Below, piece by piece: positions 25,453 through 33,945 of a stretch of 64,000 bases of DNA. A program made the position numbers and the translations under genes. The stretch lies in NCBI RefSeq assembly GCF_003268275.1, contig NZ_QLYR01000003.1:62001-126000 (forward strand), written 5' to 3'. Numbering within the stretch: the first letter of the stretch is position 1; each line of letters opens with the position of its first letter. Origin of the DNA: Hydrogeniiclostridium mannosilyticum (GTDB lineage Bacteria; Bacillota; Clostridia; Oscillospirales; Acutalibacteraceae). The notes beneath the pieces are model-generated. The model was not told the DNA's origin. It did not search any database and worked only from the letters and a program-made list of their open reading frames with translations.

Positions 25453-26718
25453 ATTTTTCCACTTAAAATTCCGGCGTCTGTCCGGGAGCTTCTCTCTTTA
25501 CTTACTAAAAACGGCTTTCAAGCCTTTGTTGTGGGAGGCTGCGTACGAGACAGCTTACTGGGAGGCTCCCCAAACGATTGGGACATCTGCACCTCTGCGC
25601 TTCCCTCTGAGACCCTCCAGGTGTTTACCGGCTACAAAACCCTGACCCATGGTCTCAAGCACGGCACTGTCACCGTTGTATCAGCCGGGCGCCTTTATGA
25701 AATTACTACTTTCCGCCGGGAAACCACCTACAGCGATTTCCGCCGCCCCGACGAAGTACAATTCATCACGGATATTCACCAGGATCTATCACGCCGTGAC
25801 ATTACCATCAACGCCATGGCCTATAACCCCATGGAGGGGTTGATTGATGACCACCACGGCCTGCAGGACCTTCGGGCGCGCCGGATCTGCTGCGTCGGCA
25901 ATCCACAAACCCGCTTTCAAGAGGATGCCCTACGCATCCTGCGGGTTCTTCGTTTCGCTTCCACCTTAAATTTCGGCATCGAACAGCAAACCGGGTCTGC
26001 TGTTCTTGCCTGCCGCCGGTTGCTCTCCCACATTTCGGCGGAACGGCTCAACAACGAACTTCAAAAGCTATTGACTGGCGATGGCGCGGTGAAAATCTGT
26101 ACGGAATTTTCCGCCGTATTTTCCGTATTTATTCCTATGACAGACGCGATGAAACGGGGCTGGGCTCTCTGTGCACCGCTGCTTTCCCATCTTCCCAAGG
26201 ATCTTACGTCCCGTCTTCTATTCATGCTTGGCGGGATTCATGACTCAACGCTTATCCCCGACAGCATTGGTCTGGAAAAAGCGCTGAATGAACTACGCTT
26301 TGAAAAGCGCCAAGTCCGTGAGCTTCTCCAACTGGCCGCCCTAATGCCAACCGATCTCACAGCCTCTAACTTCAAAACCATTCTTGCTCAGATCGGAGCC
26401 CCTCAATTTTACCGCCTCCTTACGGTAAAGGAAAGCTGCCTGCACCTGATGCCTCTGGAAAGACAGGCCACAGAACGGCAAGCGCTGCTCATACTACGTG
26501 GGGAAGCAGCGGCTTTTCTGCACAACCCCAACGCTTGTTACCAGCTCCGGCAGCTTGCTGTATCCGGCCGGGATCTCCTCAGCGCCGGGGTTCCCGCAGG
26601 CCCGGAAATCGGCTGGACACTCAGGCAGCTGCTGGCGCTTGTGATCGCCGGTAAACGAAGCAACACCCGGGAAGATCTGCTGGAGGCCCTCCACGAGTTG
26701 AAACAAGCTCGGCGCTAA
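25453..26718 (+). CDS. cca: CCA-adding tRNA nucleotidyltransferase, possible AUU start
   Basis: Adds or repairs the 3' CCA of tRNAs. Class II polymerase beta-like head with GGCVRD, the DWD carboxylate motif (NDWDICT), RRDITINAMAY and the neck motif EDALRILRVLRFAS. The frame is open from an ATG at 25408, but nothing like a ribosome site precedes that ATG. A textbook AAGGAGG ends at 25446, 6 nt before an in-frame ATT at 25453, giving (M)FPLKIPASVREL, which matches the usual family N-terminus. If 25408 is used, 15 extra residues are added. Confidence 0.9.
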   Translation: MFPLKIPASVRELLSLLTKNGFQAFVVGGCVRDSLLGGSPNDWDICTSALPSETLQVFTGYKTLTHGLKHGTVTVVSAGRLYEITTFRRETTYSDFRRPDEVQFITDIHQDLSRRDITINAMAYNPMEGLIDDHHGLQDLRARRICCVGNPQTRFQEDALRILRVLRFASTLNFGIEQQTGSAVLACRRLLSHISAERLNNELQKLLTGDGAVKICTEFSAVFSVFIPMTDAMKRGWALCAPLLSHLPKDLTSRLLFMLGGIHDSTLIPDSIGLEKALNELRFEKRQVRELLQLAALMPTDLTASNFKTILAQIGAPQFYRLLTVKESCLHLMPLERQATERQALLILRGEAAAFLHNPNACYQLRQLAVSGRDLLSAGVPAGPEIGWTLRQLLALVIAGKRSNTREDLLEALHELKQARR

Positions 26719-26841
26719 AAGCCCATGCGCGCCCTTGGTTTAAGAAAGATGTAAGAAAAAAGCATGTGAACTTGTAAACTCCCTGTCCTATCATAATGGC
26801 AACAAAGGGAACCGATCCCTTTACATAGGAGGAGTTCACAT

Positions 26842-28119
26842 ATGAAAAGCATCCTACAGGGTATTCTTACACTCATCGGTTTATTTTTTGCACTTTACGG
26901 TCTCTATTTTCTCATTGTCTTTAGCGGATATTTTCAGAAAAAAAAGGCCTTTCCTCCGGCTGCGCCTAAAACAAGGTTCGCGGTTCTCATCGCGGCAAGA
27001 AACGAGGAAATCGTCATCGGCGACCTGGTCGACAGTCTCCGGCAGCAGGCCTATCCATGTGAATTATACGATATTTTTGTTATCCCCAATCATTGCCACG
27101 ACCGCACGGAGGAAATCGCGCGGATGCATGGTGCAAAAATCATCAGCTGCATGGTCCCTGTGAAGTCCAAGGGCGACGTTCTGCGCTACGCGTTTCAAAC
27201 CCTCCGCAATGACCCCTATGACGCCTACTGCATTTTTGACGCGGACAATATTGCCGACAAGCACTTTCTTGCGGCTATGAACCGGGCATTTTGCAGCGGC
27301 GCATTGGTTGCCCAGGGCTACCGGGAAAGCAAAAACCCCGGCAGCTCATGGATTTCAGGCGGTTATTCCCTTTATTTTCGCCTGATGAACGAATGCTATA
27401 ACCGTCCACGAGCCGCCAGGCATCTCCCCATATTTCTCGGCGGAACTGGTTTTGCCATTAGCCGCGAATGCCTGAGGCAAATCCCCTGGGCCACCTCTTC
27501 AATGGTTGAGGACTGCGAATATTCCCTGGCTTGTATTCTCCATGACATTAAGATTGAGTGGGTTCATGATGCGGTCACCTATGACGAACAGCCCATCCGT
27601 TTTGGCCAATCTTACCATCAGCGCCGGCGCTGGAGCAGCGGTATGCTCGGTTTATGCCGCAGAGAGGCTGCCTCCTTACTCAAAGGACAGCCAGCCCAGA
27701 AGCAGAGACCGCAGCGCCTGGATGCGTTTCTTTTCCTCTCTGCACCAGCCATTCAGGCAGCCTCTCTGCTTTCGCCGGCCCTGCTTCTGATCCTTTATCT
27801 GCTGGATCCCAGACCCGAAGTTTTATTGTACGGCTTTCTCCTGCCAAATGCGCTCTCTATTGTGGGAACGACTCTTTTCGCCTGGATTCTATCAAAAGCC
27901 GGCCCAAAATTTAACGGCGCCATCTGGAAAGGAGCGCTTTTCTTCTGGCTCTTTATTACCACCTGGTCCTGTATTCATCTAATCGGTCTTTTCAAGCGCA
28001 CCGGTGAATGGAAGGAAATCCGCCATACCCAGCATGCCGATCGGCGGCTCTCACCGGCTGAACCCGCAAAAAGGTCTAAAGCCAGAAGAAAGAGGGCGCT
28101 CTCCGAACCGCTTATTTAA
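26842..28119 (+). CDS. Membrane glycosyltransferase family 2
   Basis: 425 residues. One N-terminal membrane helix (5-30), a cytoplasmic GT2 domain (FAVLIAARNEE, IFDADN as the DxD metal motif, EDCEYS, and QRRRW as the QxxRW motif), and about three C-terminal membrane helices. This is the architecture of processive beta-glycosyltransferases (cellulose synthase/hyaluronan-like). No partner subunit or export gene is adjacent, so the polymer is unknown. AGGAGG precedes the ATG. A basic tail ends the protein. Confidence 0.85.
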   Translation: MKSILQGILTLIGLFFALYGLYFLIVFSGYFQKKKAFPPAAPKTRFAVLIAARNEEIVIGDLVDSLRQQAYPCELYDIFVIPNHCHDRTEEIARMHGAKIISCMVPVKSKGDVLRYAFQTLRNDPYDAYCIFDADNIADKHFLAAMNRAFCSGALVAQGYRESKNPGSSWISGGYSLYFRLMNECYNRPRAARHLPIFLGGTGFAISRECLRQIPWATSSMVEDCEYSLACILHDIKIEWVHDAVTYDEQPIRFGQSYHQRRRWSSGMLGLCRREAASLLKGQPAQKQRPQRLDAFLFLSAPAIQAASLLSPALLLILYLLDPRPEVLLYGFLLPNALSIVGTTLFAWILSKAGPKFNGAIWKGALFFWLFITTWSCIHLIGLFKRTGEWKEIRHTQHADRRLSPAEPAKRSKARRKRALSEPLI

Positions 28120-28181
28120 ATAGAAAAGATATCGCCTTGTCTGCAAATTTATCACTACAGTAGAAAGCTGTCACCTGCATA

Positions 28182-28222
28182 GGAACAGGCCCCCTCTCCT
28201 ATAAGGAGAGGGGGCCTGTTCC
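28182..28222. terminator. Very stable bidirectional terminator
   Basis: Perfect 19-base arms (28182-28200 and 28204-28222, starting GGAACAGGCCCCC) around a 3-base loop, between convergent genes. There is little T-run, so the stem itself must do most of the work. Confidence 0.75.
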
Positions 28223-28236
28223 AGGTTGGGGCTTTC

Positions 28237-28479
28237 TCAAGGATTGCCGCCCCGCCCCTGTTTATCCTCCGTTGTCCGGCGGAGCGACGGCGCGGGAATG
28301 GTATAGATTTTCGTGTAAGATTCCTCTTCCGCATGGGTCTGCGGTAAATTGGGCATTAAACCCGTACATTCCGTCGTCGAGGCCACTGTACAGAAATCAT
28401 CGAGGATGTTATCTTCCTCCGGTGGAAATTCATTGTATTCGATCTCAGCAATCTTTTTTACCGATTTCTTTTTTTTCAA
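28237..28479 (-). CDS. Small acidic protein with Thr/Cys-rich centre, unknown function
   Basis: About 80 residues from a TTG at 28479 that has AAGGAAG 8 nt upstream; a GTG at 28488 overlaps that site. The N-terminus is a basic KKKK stretch, followed by an acidic segment (FPPEEDNILDD) and CTVASTTECTGLMPNLP in the middle. No family recognised by name. The Ser/Thr/Cys-rich segment recalls RiPP core peptides, but no modification enzyme or transporter is adjacent. Confidence 0.55.
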   Translation of the reverse strand: MKKKKSVKKIAEIEYNEFPPEEDNILDDFCTVASTTECTGLMPNLPQTHAEEESYTKIYTIPAPSLRRTTEDKQGRGGNP

Positions 28480-28562
28480 ACAACCCACTTCCTTTCCTAG
28501 GGTACCACTATTGTGCCCCTGCCGGAAAGAAACATACTGGAGAAAAGAGAGCGGACCAATAT

Positions 28563-30104
28563 CTATATCGAAAAATCCTTCAAGGCCATCATCGCCTGCA
28601 GCCGCTGCAAGCTCGCAGTGGAGAAGGACCGGCTATCCAAGTAGTCCGCACTCCACTCAATAAAAGCCTTCAGGTCTGCCCTGACCAACGGGTCCTGTTC
28701 TGCCTGATATAATTGGATTGCAGCCGGGAGAGACGCCTCCGGCGTCTCGTACATGGCCTCCACTCCGGGCGACTCAATCTGTCCCGCCTGATAACGGGCA
28801 ATGTTATACCGGGCGGCCATGCCCCCCACATTGGCATAGCAGAGCGCCAGAAAAGCCACCGAGACCACTATAGCCCCCGTTCTGACAATATTAAACTTTT
28901 TGAACTGGAAAATAATCATCAGGAAAAAAATCAGGAACAAAACAATCATGGTACAGCTGGCAAAAATGCGCAGCCGGGTCAAGCCATACTGAGAAATATA
29001 AAGCACCATTTTACTGAGGGCAGTGACGATCAGAAGCAGCGTCTCCAATGAGAGCAGAACCGAAAACACACGCATAACCCTTTCTCCGTCCTTCAGCGTC
29101 AACGCACGCACAGTTACCAGAACCACAAAATTAATTGCCGCTACCAGGCAGAGCTCAAAAAAACCATGCCGCGCATATTCCGCATAGGTGAATCCATCCG
29201 GACGAACCTGATATAATGCGGAAAACAACGTCGTCGCCTGAGAAATAAAGAACATCATGTAAACCAGACAAAGCACCGCCAGAATCGTCCCTGTCAGCGC
29301 GGCAGGCGCAATACGGCGGGCCTCACGGTTCTGCTCAATATGCCGCACTTTATCCTCACGGCTTTTCTGCCAATGCGTGCTGCCATACAGCAACCCGAAC
29401 AAATAACAGCCCACCAGCAATGCAAACGGAATCCGCAACAATACCCGCGGGAAATAGCGGAATACATCCGCAAACATAGTGGCAATCAACCGGCGAAAAT
29501 CACCGTCCGCCGACATCAGCAGCCAGAGTACCACCATCAATAGCGGCACAGCCAGCAGCAGGCCCAGCAGAATTGCCAGCAGCGTCTTATGCTTTTTCTT
29601 TTTCCCCTTTAAGGTAAATAAAGCGCAAAGGCCCTCGCCAAAATTCCCGAAAGGAACATAGAATAATTGCTCAACAGCGTTTGAAAATAAATATTGCCCG
29701 ATGTTGCGGCCAATTCTTTTCTCTGAAACCATTCCTACCCAATACACGGTTCCCAAAATAAAAAACAACAAATTCCACACTCGTAAAAACGGGTCTGAAA
29801 ATACGGCGAAGCAGGCGGCAGACAGAAAAAGCACAACCAGCAGCACACAACTTCCTGCCCGGAACACAGCCCCGTTATGGTACAGATAGGGAATGGCTAC
29901 CGCATAAAAGCACAGCGCAAACAGGGTCGTCCCTACACCGGGATTGGGCAAAAAGACAAACCTGACAAAAAGATAGCCACAAACGAAAATCAGCAACGCA
30001 GCACCCCTGTCCCAAGCGGAATAACTGCTCTTTTGCACATGAATCTCCGGGGCCGGCGAAGGGATTGTTTGCTTTTGCTCCTGAACGGCTTGATTTGTCT
30101 CCAT
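28563..30104 (-). CDS. Multi-pass membrane protein, DUF4173-like
   Basis: 513 residues with roughly 11-12 hydrophobic segments. A cytoplasmic N-terminal tail of about 30 residues is rich in Gln/Pro. The pattern, including RIAPAALTGTILAVLCLVYMMF and the GFTYAEYARHGFFELC segment, resembles the DUF4153/DUF4173 group. Function unknown. GGAGG precedes the ATG. It lies 26 bp after the HTH gene and may be cotranscribed with the DUF2975-HTH pair. Confidence 0.8.
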   Translation of the reverse strand: METNQAVQEQKQTIPSPAPEIHVQKSSYSAWDRGAALLIFVCGYLFVRFVFLPNPGVGTTLFALCFYAVAIPYLYHNGAVFRAGSCVLLVVLFLSAACFAVFSDPFLRVWNLLFFILGTVYWVGMVSEKRIGRNIGQYLFSNAVEQLFYVPFGNFGEGLCALFTLKGKKKKHKTLLAILLGLLLAVPLLMVVLWLLMSADGDFRRLIATMFADVFRYFPRVLLRIPFALLVGCYLFGLLYGSTHWQKSREDKVRHIEQNREARRIAPAALTGTILAVLCLVYMMFFISQATTLFSALYQVRPDGFTYAEYARHGFFELCLVAAINFVVLVTVRALTLKDGERVMRVFSVLLSLETLLLIVTALSKMVLYISQYGLTRLRIFASCTMIVLFLIFFLMIIFQFKKFNIVRTGAIVVSVAFLALCYANVGGMAARYNIARYQAGQIESPGVEAMYETPEASLPAAIQLYQAEQDPLVRADLKAFIEWSADYLDSRSFSTASLQRLQAMMALKDFSI

Positions 30105-30130
30105 TGAAAATTCCTCCTTAACCTGTCAAA

Positions 30131-30415
30131 TTAATGTTCGGGGTCTTCCGCCAGATATTCCAATAGGTCGGCCGGCTGGCAATCCAGTGCCTTACAGAGC
30201 GCTTCCAGCGTGGAAAAGCGGATGGCCTTGGCCCGGTTATTTTTTAATATGGAAAGATTCGCCGGCGTAATGCCCACCTTTGCGGCAAGATCGCCCGCAG
30301 AAATCTTTCTCTTTGCCATTACTACATCCAGATTTACAATAATCGGCAAGTACGCCCACATCCCTTCTTCGTAAACCGGCACGGCTTCCCCCGGCGGCTT
30401 ACAAGCCTTGTTCAT
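30131..30415 (-). CDS. XRE-type HTH regulator (YozG-like)
   Basis: 94 residues at most. The helix-turn-helix covers KRKISAGDLAAKVGITPANLSILKNN and ends CQPADLLEYL, typical of YozG-like proteins that pair with DUF2975 membrane proteins. The start is uncertain: 30415, 30361 and 30319 are all ATG and none has an ideal ribosome site, so coupling to the upstream gene 24 bp away is likely. Confidence 0.85.
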   Translation of the reverse strand: MNKACKPPGEAVPVYEEGMWAYLPIIVNLDVVMAKRKISAGDLAAKVGITPANLSILKNNRAKAIRFSTLEALCKALDCQPADLLEYLAEDPEH

Positions 30416-30439
30416 GCATTTTTAACTACAGTACAGCGT

Positions 30440-30886
30440 TTACACTGTGAGGTCATTTTCCTCTTTTATTGCCAGCGCCTGCTCAAAAACATTTTTCACC
30501 ACACGTACAATCAGGCCGATAAAAGCAAACGCTACCGCAACCAACAAAAAGGATAGATAAAAGAGCCCAGCGAGCAGTGTAACAATTGCAACACAAAAGG
30601 AGCACCAAGAGATCAGGCGGAGAGAGAATATATTCGCCTCTGAAAAAAATTCCCCCTTATGAATGCGGGACAAAAGACGGTTGAGGTAAAGCAGCAGCAC
30701 CGCGCTTGGAGCCGCACTGACATAGACAACAATGCAAAACAGCTGGCAATAAAACTGGCTGTTTTCCCGGCCGGAAAAGTACCAATACGCAATCTGCGGC
30801 GCAAACACCACTGCTGCCAAAAGCAGTGCCATAAAAAGCCATGTACAAACAATGGTCAGCCGCAGAGATTTTGAACGGTTCCACAT
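30440..30886 (-). CDS. DUF2975 membrane protein
   Basis: 148 residues from the ATG at 30886, where AGGGGG lies upstream; a longer frame to 31153 has no support. Four hydrophobic segments with the DUF2975 pattern (LSRIHKGEFFSEANIFSLRLISW). It always appears with a YozG-like HTH, as here, and is thought to control that regulator at the membrane. Divergent from the riboswitch locus. Confidence 0.85.
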   Translation of the reverse strand: MWNRSKSLRLTIVCTWLFMALLLAAVVFAPQIAYWYFSGRENSQFYCQLFCIVVYVSAAPSAVLLLYLNRLLSRIHKGEFFSEANIFSLRLISWCSFCVAIVTLLAGLFYLSFLLVAVAFAFIGLIVRVVKNVFEQALAIKEENDLTV

Positions 30887-31015
30887 AGTATTCCCCCTGG
30901 CTAAAAAATAATAAACTAATTTGGAACACCCTGAGTATAGCATAGCAATTATTAAATTGCAATACAAATTTATCGTTTTTCGATATATTTCATTTTTGTA
31001 AGATTTGAAGGGCCA

Positions 31016-31044
31016 TTGACTTTTGCCCATGCGCTGACTATAAT
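31016..31044 (+). promoter_or_regulatory. Promoter of the glycyl-radical enzyme operon
   Basis: TTGACT (31016-31021), 17 bp and a perfect TATAAT (31039-31044). The start is near 31051, giving about 340 nt of leader with the riboswitch. Confidence 0.85.
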
Positions 31045-31067
31045 AAGGATAAATAGAATACGATCGC

Positions 31068-31220
31068 GGTTGTATTTCATACATTAATAGGGAATACGGT
31101 GAAAGGCCGTAGCAGCTCACTCTACTGTATAATGGACGAACAGCAATTGTCACTGGCCTATTTGAGGGCTGGGAAGATGCTTAGTAGGATGAAATTGAGC
31201 CAGGAGACCTGCCGTGATTG
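31068..31220 (+). promoter_or_regulatory. Cobalamin riboswitch
   Basis: Conserved blocks in order: GGGAATACGGTGAAAGGCCG, the AGCAGCTCACTCTACTGT segment, CACTGG, GGGCTGGGAAGATGC, AGTAGGAT and the B12-box GAGCCAGGAGACCTGCC near 31196-31213. Order and spacing fit the adenosylcobalamin class. A U-tailed terminator lies 75 nt downstream, so binding of cobalamin should end transcription before the dehydratase gene. Confidence 0.93.
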
Positions 31221-31296
31221 AATAAGAAACCCATTCGGTGAGGAATGAAGGGCGCGGCAAAGGGATTTTCCCACCGCTTTGTTGTTATGCCTTTCT

Positions 31297-31336
31297 GGAC
31301 ACAGCCGAACAACGCTGTGTCCTTTTTGTTTTTTAC
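31297..31336 (+). terminator. Riboswitch-controlled terminator
   Basis: GGACACAGC (31297-31305) pairs with GCTGTGTCC (31314-31322), followed by TTTTTGTTTTTT. It lies between the riboswitch aptamer and the dehydratase start. Confidence 0.9.
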
Positions 31337-31394
31337 ATAAACCATTGGGCATTTCCTCCGCTCAATGCTTCCATTAAAAGAAAGGACTGTTTCA

Positions 31395-33923
31395 ATGAGT
31401 CGTTTTTTCACGGATGACCTGCCAATCTCCCCCAGAATCCCTAAGCTAATCAGCGCCTTGTACGACCACATGCCGGAAATAGAGGCTGATCGGGCTGTTT
31501 TATTAACAGAGTCTTATAAGAAGACCGAAGCCCTTCCCGTCATCACCCGGCGGGCAAAGGCCTTCGCCCATATTTTGAAGCATATCCCCATCACAATCCG
31601 GGAGGATGAGCTGATTGTCGGAAGCGCCACCCGTTCCCCGCGCGGCTGCCAGGTTTTTCCTGAATTTTCTTATGAATGGCTTGAAGGCGAACTAGACACT
31701 ATTTCGACCCGTGCGGCTGACCCTTTTGCCGTCTCTGATGAGACAAAGGCTACTTTGCGGAAGGTTTTCCCCTATTGGAAGGGCAAAACCACCAGCGAAC
31801 TAGCCCTTTCCTATATGGCGCCGGAGGCTAAAACAGCTATTGACCACAATATTTTTACACCCGGCAATTATTTTTATAACGGTGTTGGCCATGTAACCGT
31901 TTGCTATGGAAAAATCCTCGCCACCGGCTATAAAGGAATTATTGCCGAAGCGCGTACTGCTTTGGAGGGGCTTCGAGCTTCTGACAGCGATTATGCAAAA
32001 CGCAGCCATTTCCTCCAGGCCGTCATCACCAGCTGTGAGGCCGTCATACGCTATGCGGAACGCTATGCAGAACTGGCGCGCACACTTGCCAGCGCTTGCT
32101 CCGACCCCGCCAGAAAGGCGGAGCTTGAAACCATTGCTCAAAACTGTGCTCAGGTGCCTGCCAACCCTGCCCGCACCTTCCATGAAGCGCTTCAATCCTT
32201 TTGGTTTGTCCAAATGCTGCTACAAATGGAATCCAGCGGTCACTCCATTTCTCCCGGCCGGTTCGACCAATACATGTATCCATACTACCGGGCGGACCTG
32301 GAAAAAGGCCTAATCACCCGGGAATCGGCCCAGGAGCTCATCGATTGCGTCTGGGTGAAGCTCAATGACCTGAACAAGGCCCGGGACGCGGCCTCTGCAG
32401 AGGGCTTCGCCGGTTACAGCCTGTTTCAGAACCTTTGTGCCGGCGGGCAGGACCAAAGTGGAAACGACGCCACAAACGACTTATCCTTCCACTGCGTTCA
32501 GGCCTCTATGCACACCCGTTTGCCCCAGCCCTCTTTCTCTGTGCGCATTTGGAACGGAACCCCCCATGCTTTCATGCTGAAGTGTGCCGAGCTGACCCGC
32601 ACAGGAATCGGCCTGCCCGCCTATTATAACGATGAAGTCATCATACCCTCGCTGATGAGCCGCGGCCTTACCCTGGAGGATGCCCGCGACTATAATATCA
32701 TCGGTTGTGTAGAACCCCAAAAGGCCGCCAAGACGGAAGGCTGGCATGATGCCGCTTTCTTTAACATGTGCCGGCCGCTTGAGCTTGTTTTTTCCAACGG
32801 AGTTGACCAAAACGTACAAATCGGCCCGGCAACCGGGGAGGTGAGCGCAATGCGCACCTTCGATGATTTCTTCAATGCCTATAAAGCACAGATGAATTAC
32901 ATGATTGCCCTGATGGTAAACGCCGATAACGCCATTGACGTCGCGCACGCCGAGCGTGCGCCCCTCCCCTTCCTTTCTTCTATGATTGAAGATTGCATCG
33001 GCCGCGGCAAAAGTGTGCAGGAGGGCGGCGCCATCTACAATTTCACCGGACCACAGGGTTTCGGCATTGCCAATATGGCCGATTCCCTCTATGCGGTAAA
33101 AACGCTGGTTTACGAAAAGCAACTATGTTCAATGACCGATTTGAAGGATGCATTGATCCACAACTTTGGCAGAGGGATTCCTGAAAAAAAAGCAAAGGAG
33201 CTCACTGAAAAGGTTGTGGAGCAGGTCTACCGCATGGGTAAGACTGTTCCCGAGGCGGGTATTCGCAGCATTTACCAGGCCCTTCTCCAGGGGAGCGGCG
33301 ACCCCGCGCAAAAGGCAAAATATGACCATATTCTTGAGCTGATCGACAACCTGCCGAAATTTGGCAATGATCTCGGCGAGATCGACGCGTTTGCCCGTGA
33401 GGTGGCCTATACCTACACAAAGCCGCTTGAGACCTATAAAAATCCACGCGGGGGCACCTACCAAGCCGGTTTGTACCCTGTTTCCGCCAATGTGCCGCTG
33501 GGCGCTCAAACGGGCGCCACCCCGGACGGCCGCCTGGCTTATACCCCTGTTGCAGACGGCGTTTCCCCCGCCGCAGGACGCGACAGCCATGGTCCTACCG
33601 CCGCGGCGAACTCCGTCTCCAAGCTTGACCACTTTATCGCCTCCAATGGAACGCTTTTCAACCAAAAATTTCACCCCTCCGCTTTGAGCGGCCTTTCCGG
33701 CCTAGAAGCCTTTACAGCGCTCATTCGGGGCTATTTCGACCAAAAGGGCAGCCACATGCAGTTTAACGTAGTCAGCCGCGAGACGCTGTTGGATGCACAG
33801 AAGCACCCTGAAAATTATAAGACGCTTGTCGTTCGTGTTGCAGGCTACAGCGCGCTGTTCACCTCTCTTTCGAAATCCCTTCAGGATGACATCATCAACC
33901 GGACTGAGCAGCAAGGATTTTAA
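31395..33923 (+). CDS. Glycyl-radical diol dehydratase (B12-independent glycerol/1,2-propanediol type)
   Basis: 842 residues from the ATG at 31395 (AAAGGA 8 nt upstream). The radical is carried on G817 (RVAGYSALF), and the thiyl radical on C438 in IIGCVEP. Residues matching the Clostridium butyricum glycerol dehydratase active site are present: H166 (GVGHV), C438, E440, and D452 in EGWHDAAF, at near-constant offsets. It should dehydrate glycerol to 3-hydroxypropanal or 1,2-propanediol to propanal. About 50 residues (roughly 591-645) look extra relative to that enzyme. Close relatives include choline and hydroxyproline enzymes, but the GCVEPQ...KTEGWHD pattern favours a diol dehydratase. Its activase follows 22 bp later. 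Confidence 0.9.
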   Translation: MSRFFTDDLPISPRIPKLISALYDHMPEIEADRAVLLTESYKKTEALPVITRRAKAFAHILKHIPITIREDELIVGSATRSPRGCQVFPEFSYEWLEGELDTISTRAADPFAVSDETKATLRKVFPYWKGKTTSELALSYMAPEAKTAIDHNIFTPGNYFYNGVGHVTVCYGKILATGYKGIIAEARTALEGLRASDSDYAKRSHFLQAVITSCEAVIRYAERYAELARTLASACSDPARKAELETIAQNCAQVPANPARTFHEALQSFWFVQMLLQMESSGHSISPGRFDQYMYPYYRADLEKGLITRESAQELIDCVWVKLNDLNKARDAASAEGFAGYSLFQNLCAGGQDQSGNDATNDLSFHCVQASMHTRLPQPSFSVRIWNGTPHAFMLKCAELTRTGIGLPAYYNDEVIIPSLMSRGLTLEDARDYNIIGCVEPQKAAKTEGWHDAAFFNMCRPLELVFSNGVDQNVQIGPATGEVSAMRTFDDFFNAYKAQMNYMIALMVNADNAIDVAHAERAPLPFLSSMIEDCIGRGKSVQEGGAIYNFTGPQGFGIANMADSLYAVKTLVYEKQLCSMTDLKDALIHNFGRGIPEKKAKELTEKVVEQVYRMGKTVPEAGIRSIYQALLQGSGDPAQKAKYDHILELIDNLPKFGNDLGEIDAFAREVAYTYTKPLETYKNPRGGTYQAGLYPVSANVPLGAQTGATPDGRLAYTPVADGVSPAAGRDSHGPTAAANSVSKLDHFIASNGTLFNQKFHPSALSGLSGLEAFTALIRGYFDQKGSHMQFNVVSRETLLDAQKHPENYKTLVVRVAGYSALFTSLSKSLQDDIINRTEQQGF

Positions 33924-33945
33924 GAAAGACGGAGGCTAAATACGA

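Noticed and set aside
28237-28479. Lanthipeptide or other RiPP cluster
   Set aside because: No modification enzyme, protease or dedicated transporter in the neighbourhood; kept only as a speculative finding.
30887-31153. N-terminal extension of the DUF2975 protein
   Set aside because: No family similarity, and it runs through the promoter region of the divergent riboswitch operon.
32481-33122. Long antisense frame inside the glycyl-radical enzyme
   Set aside because: A shadow of the strongly conserved sense gene, without a ribosome site or recognisable protein.
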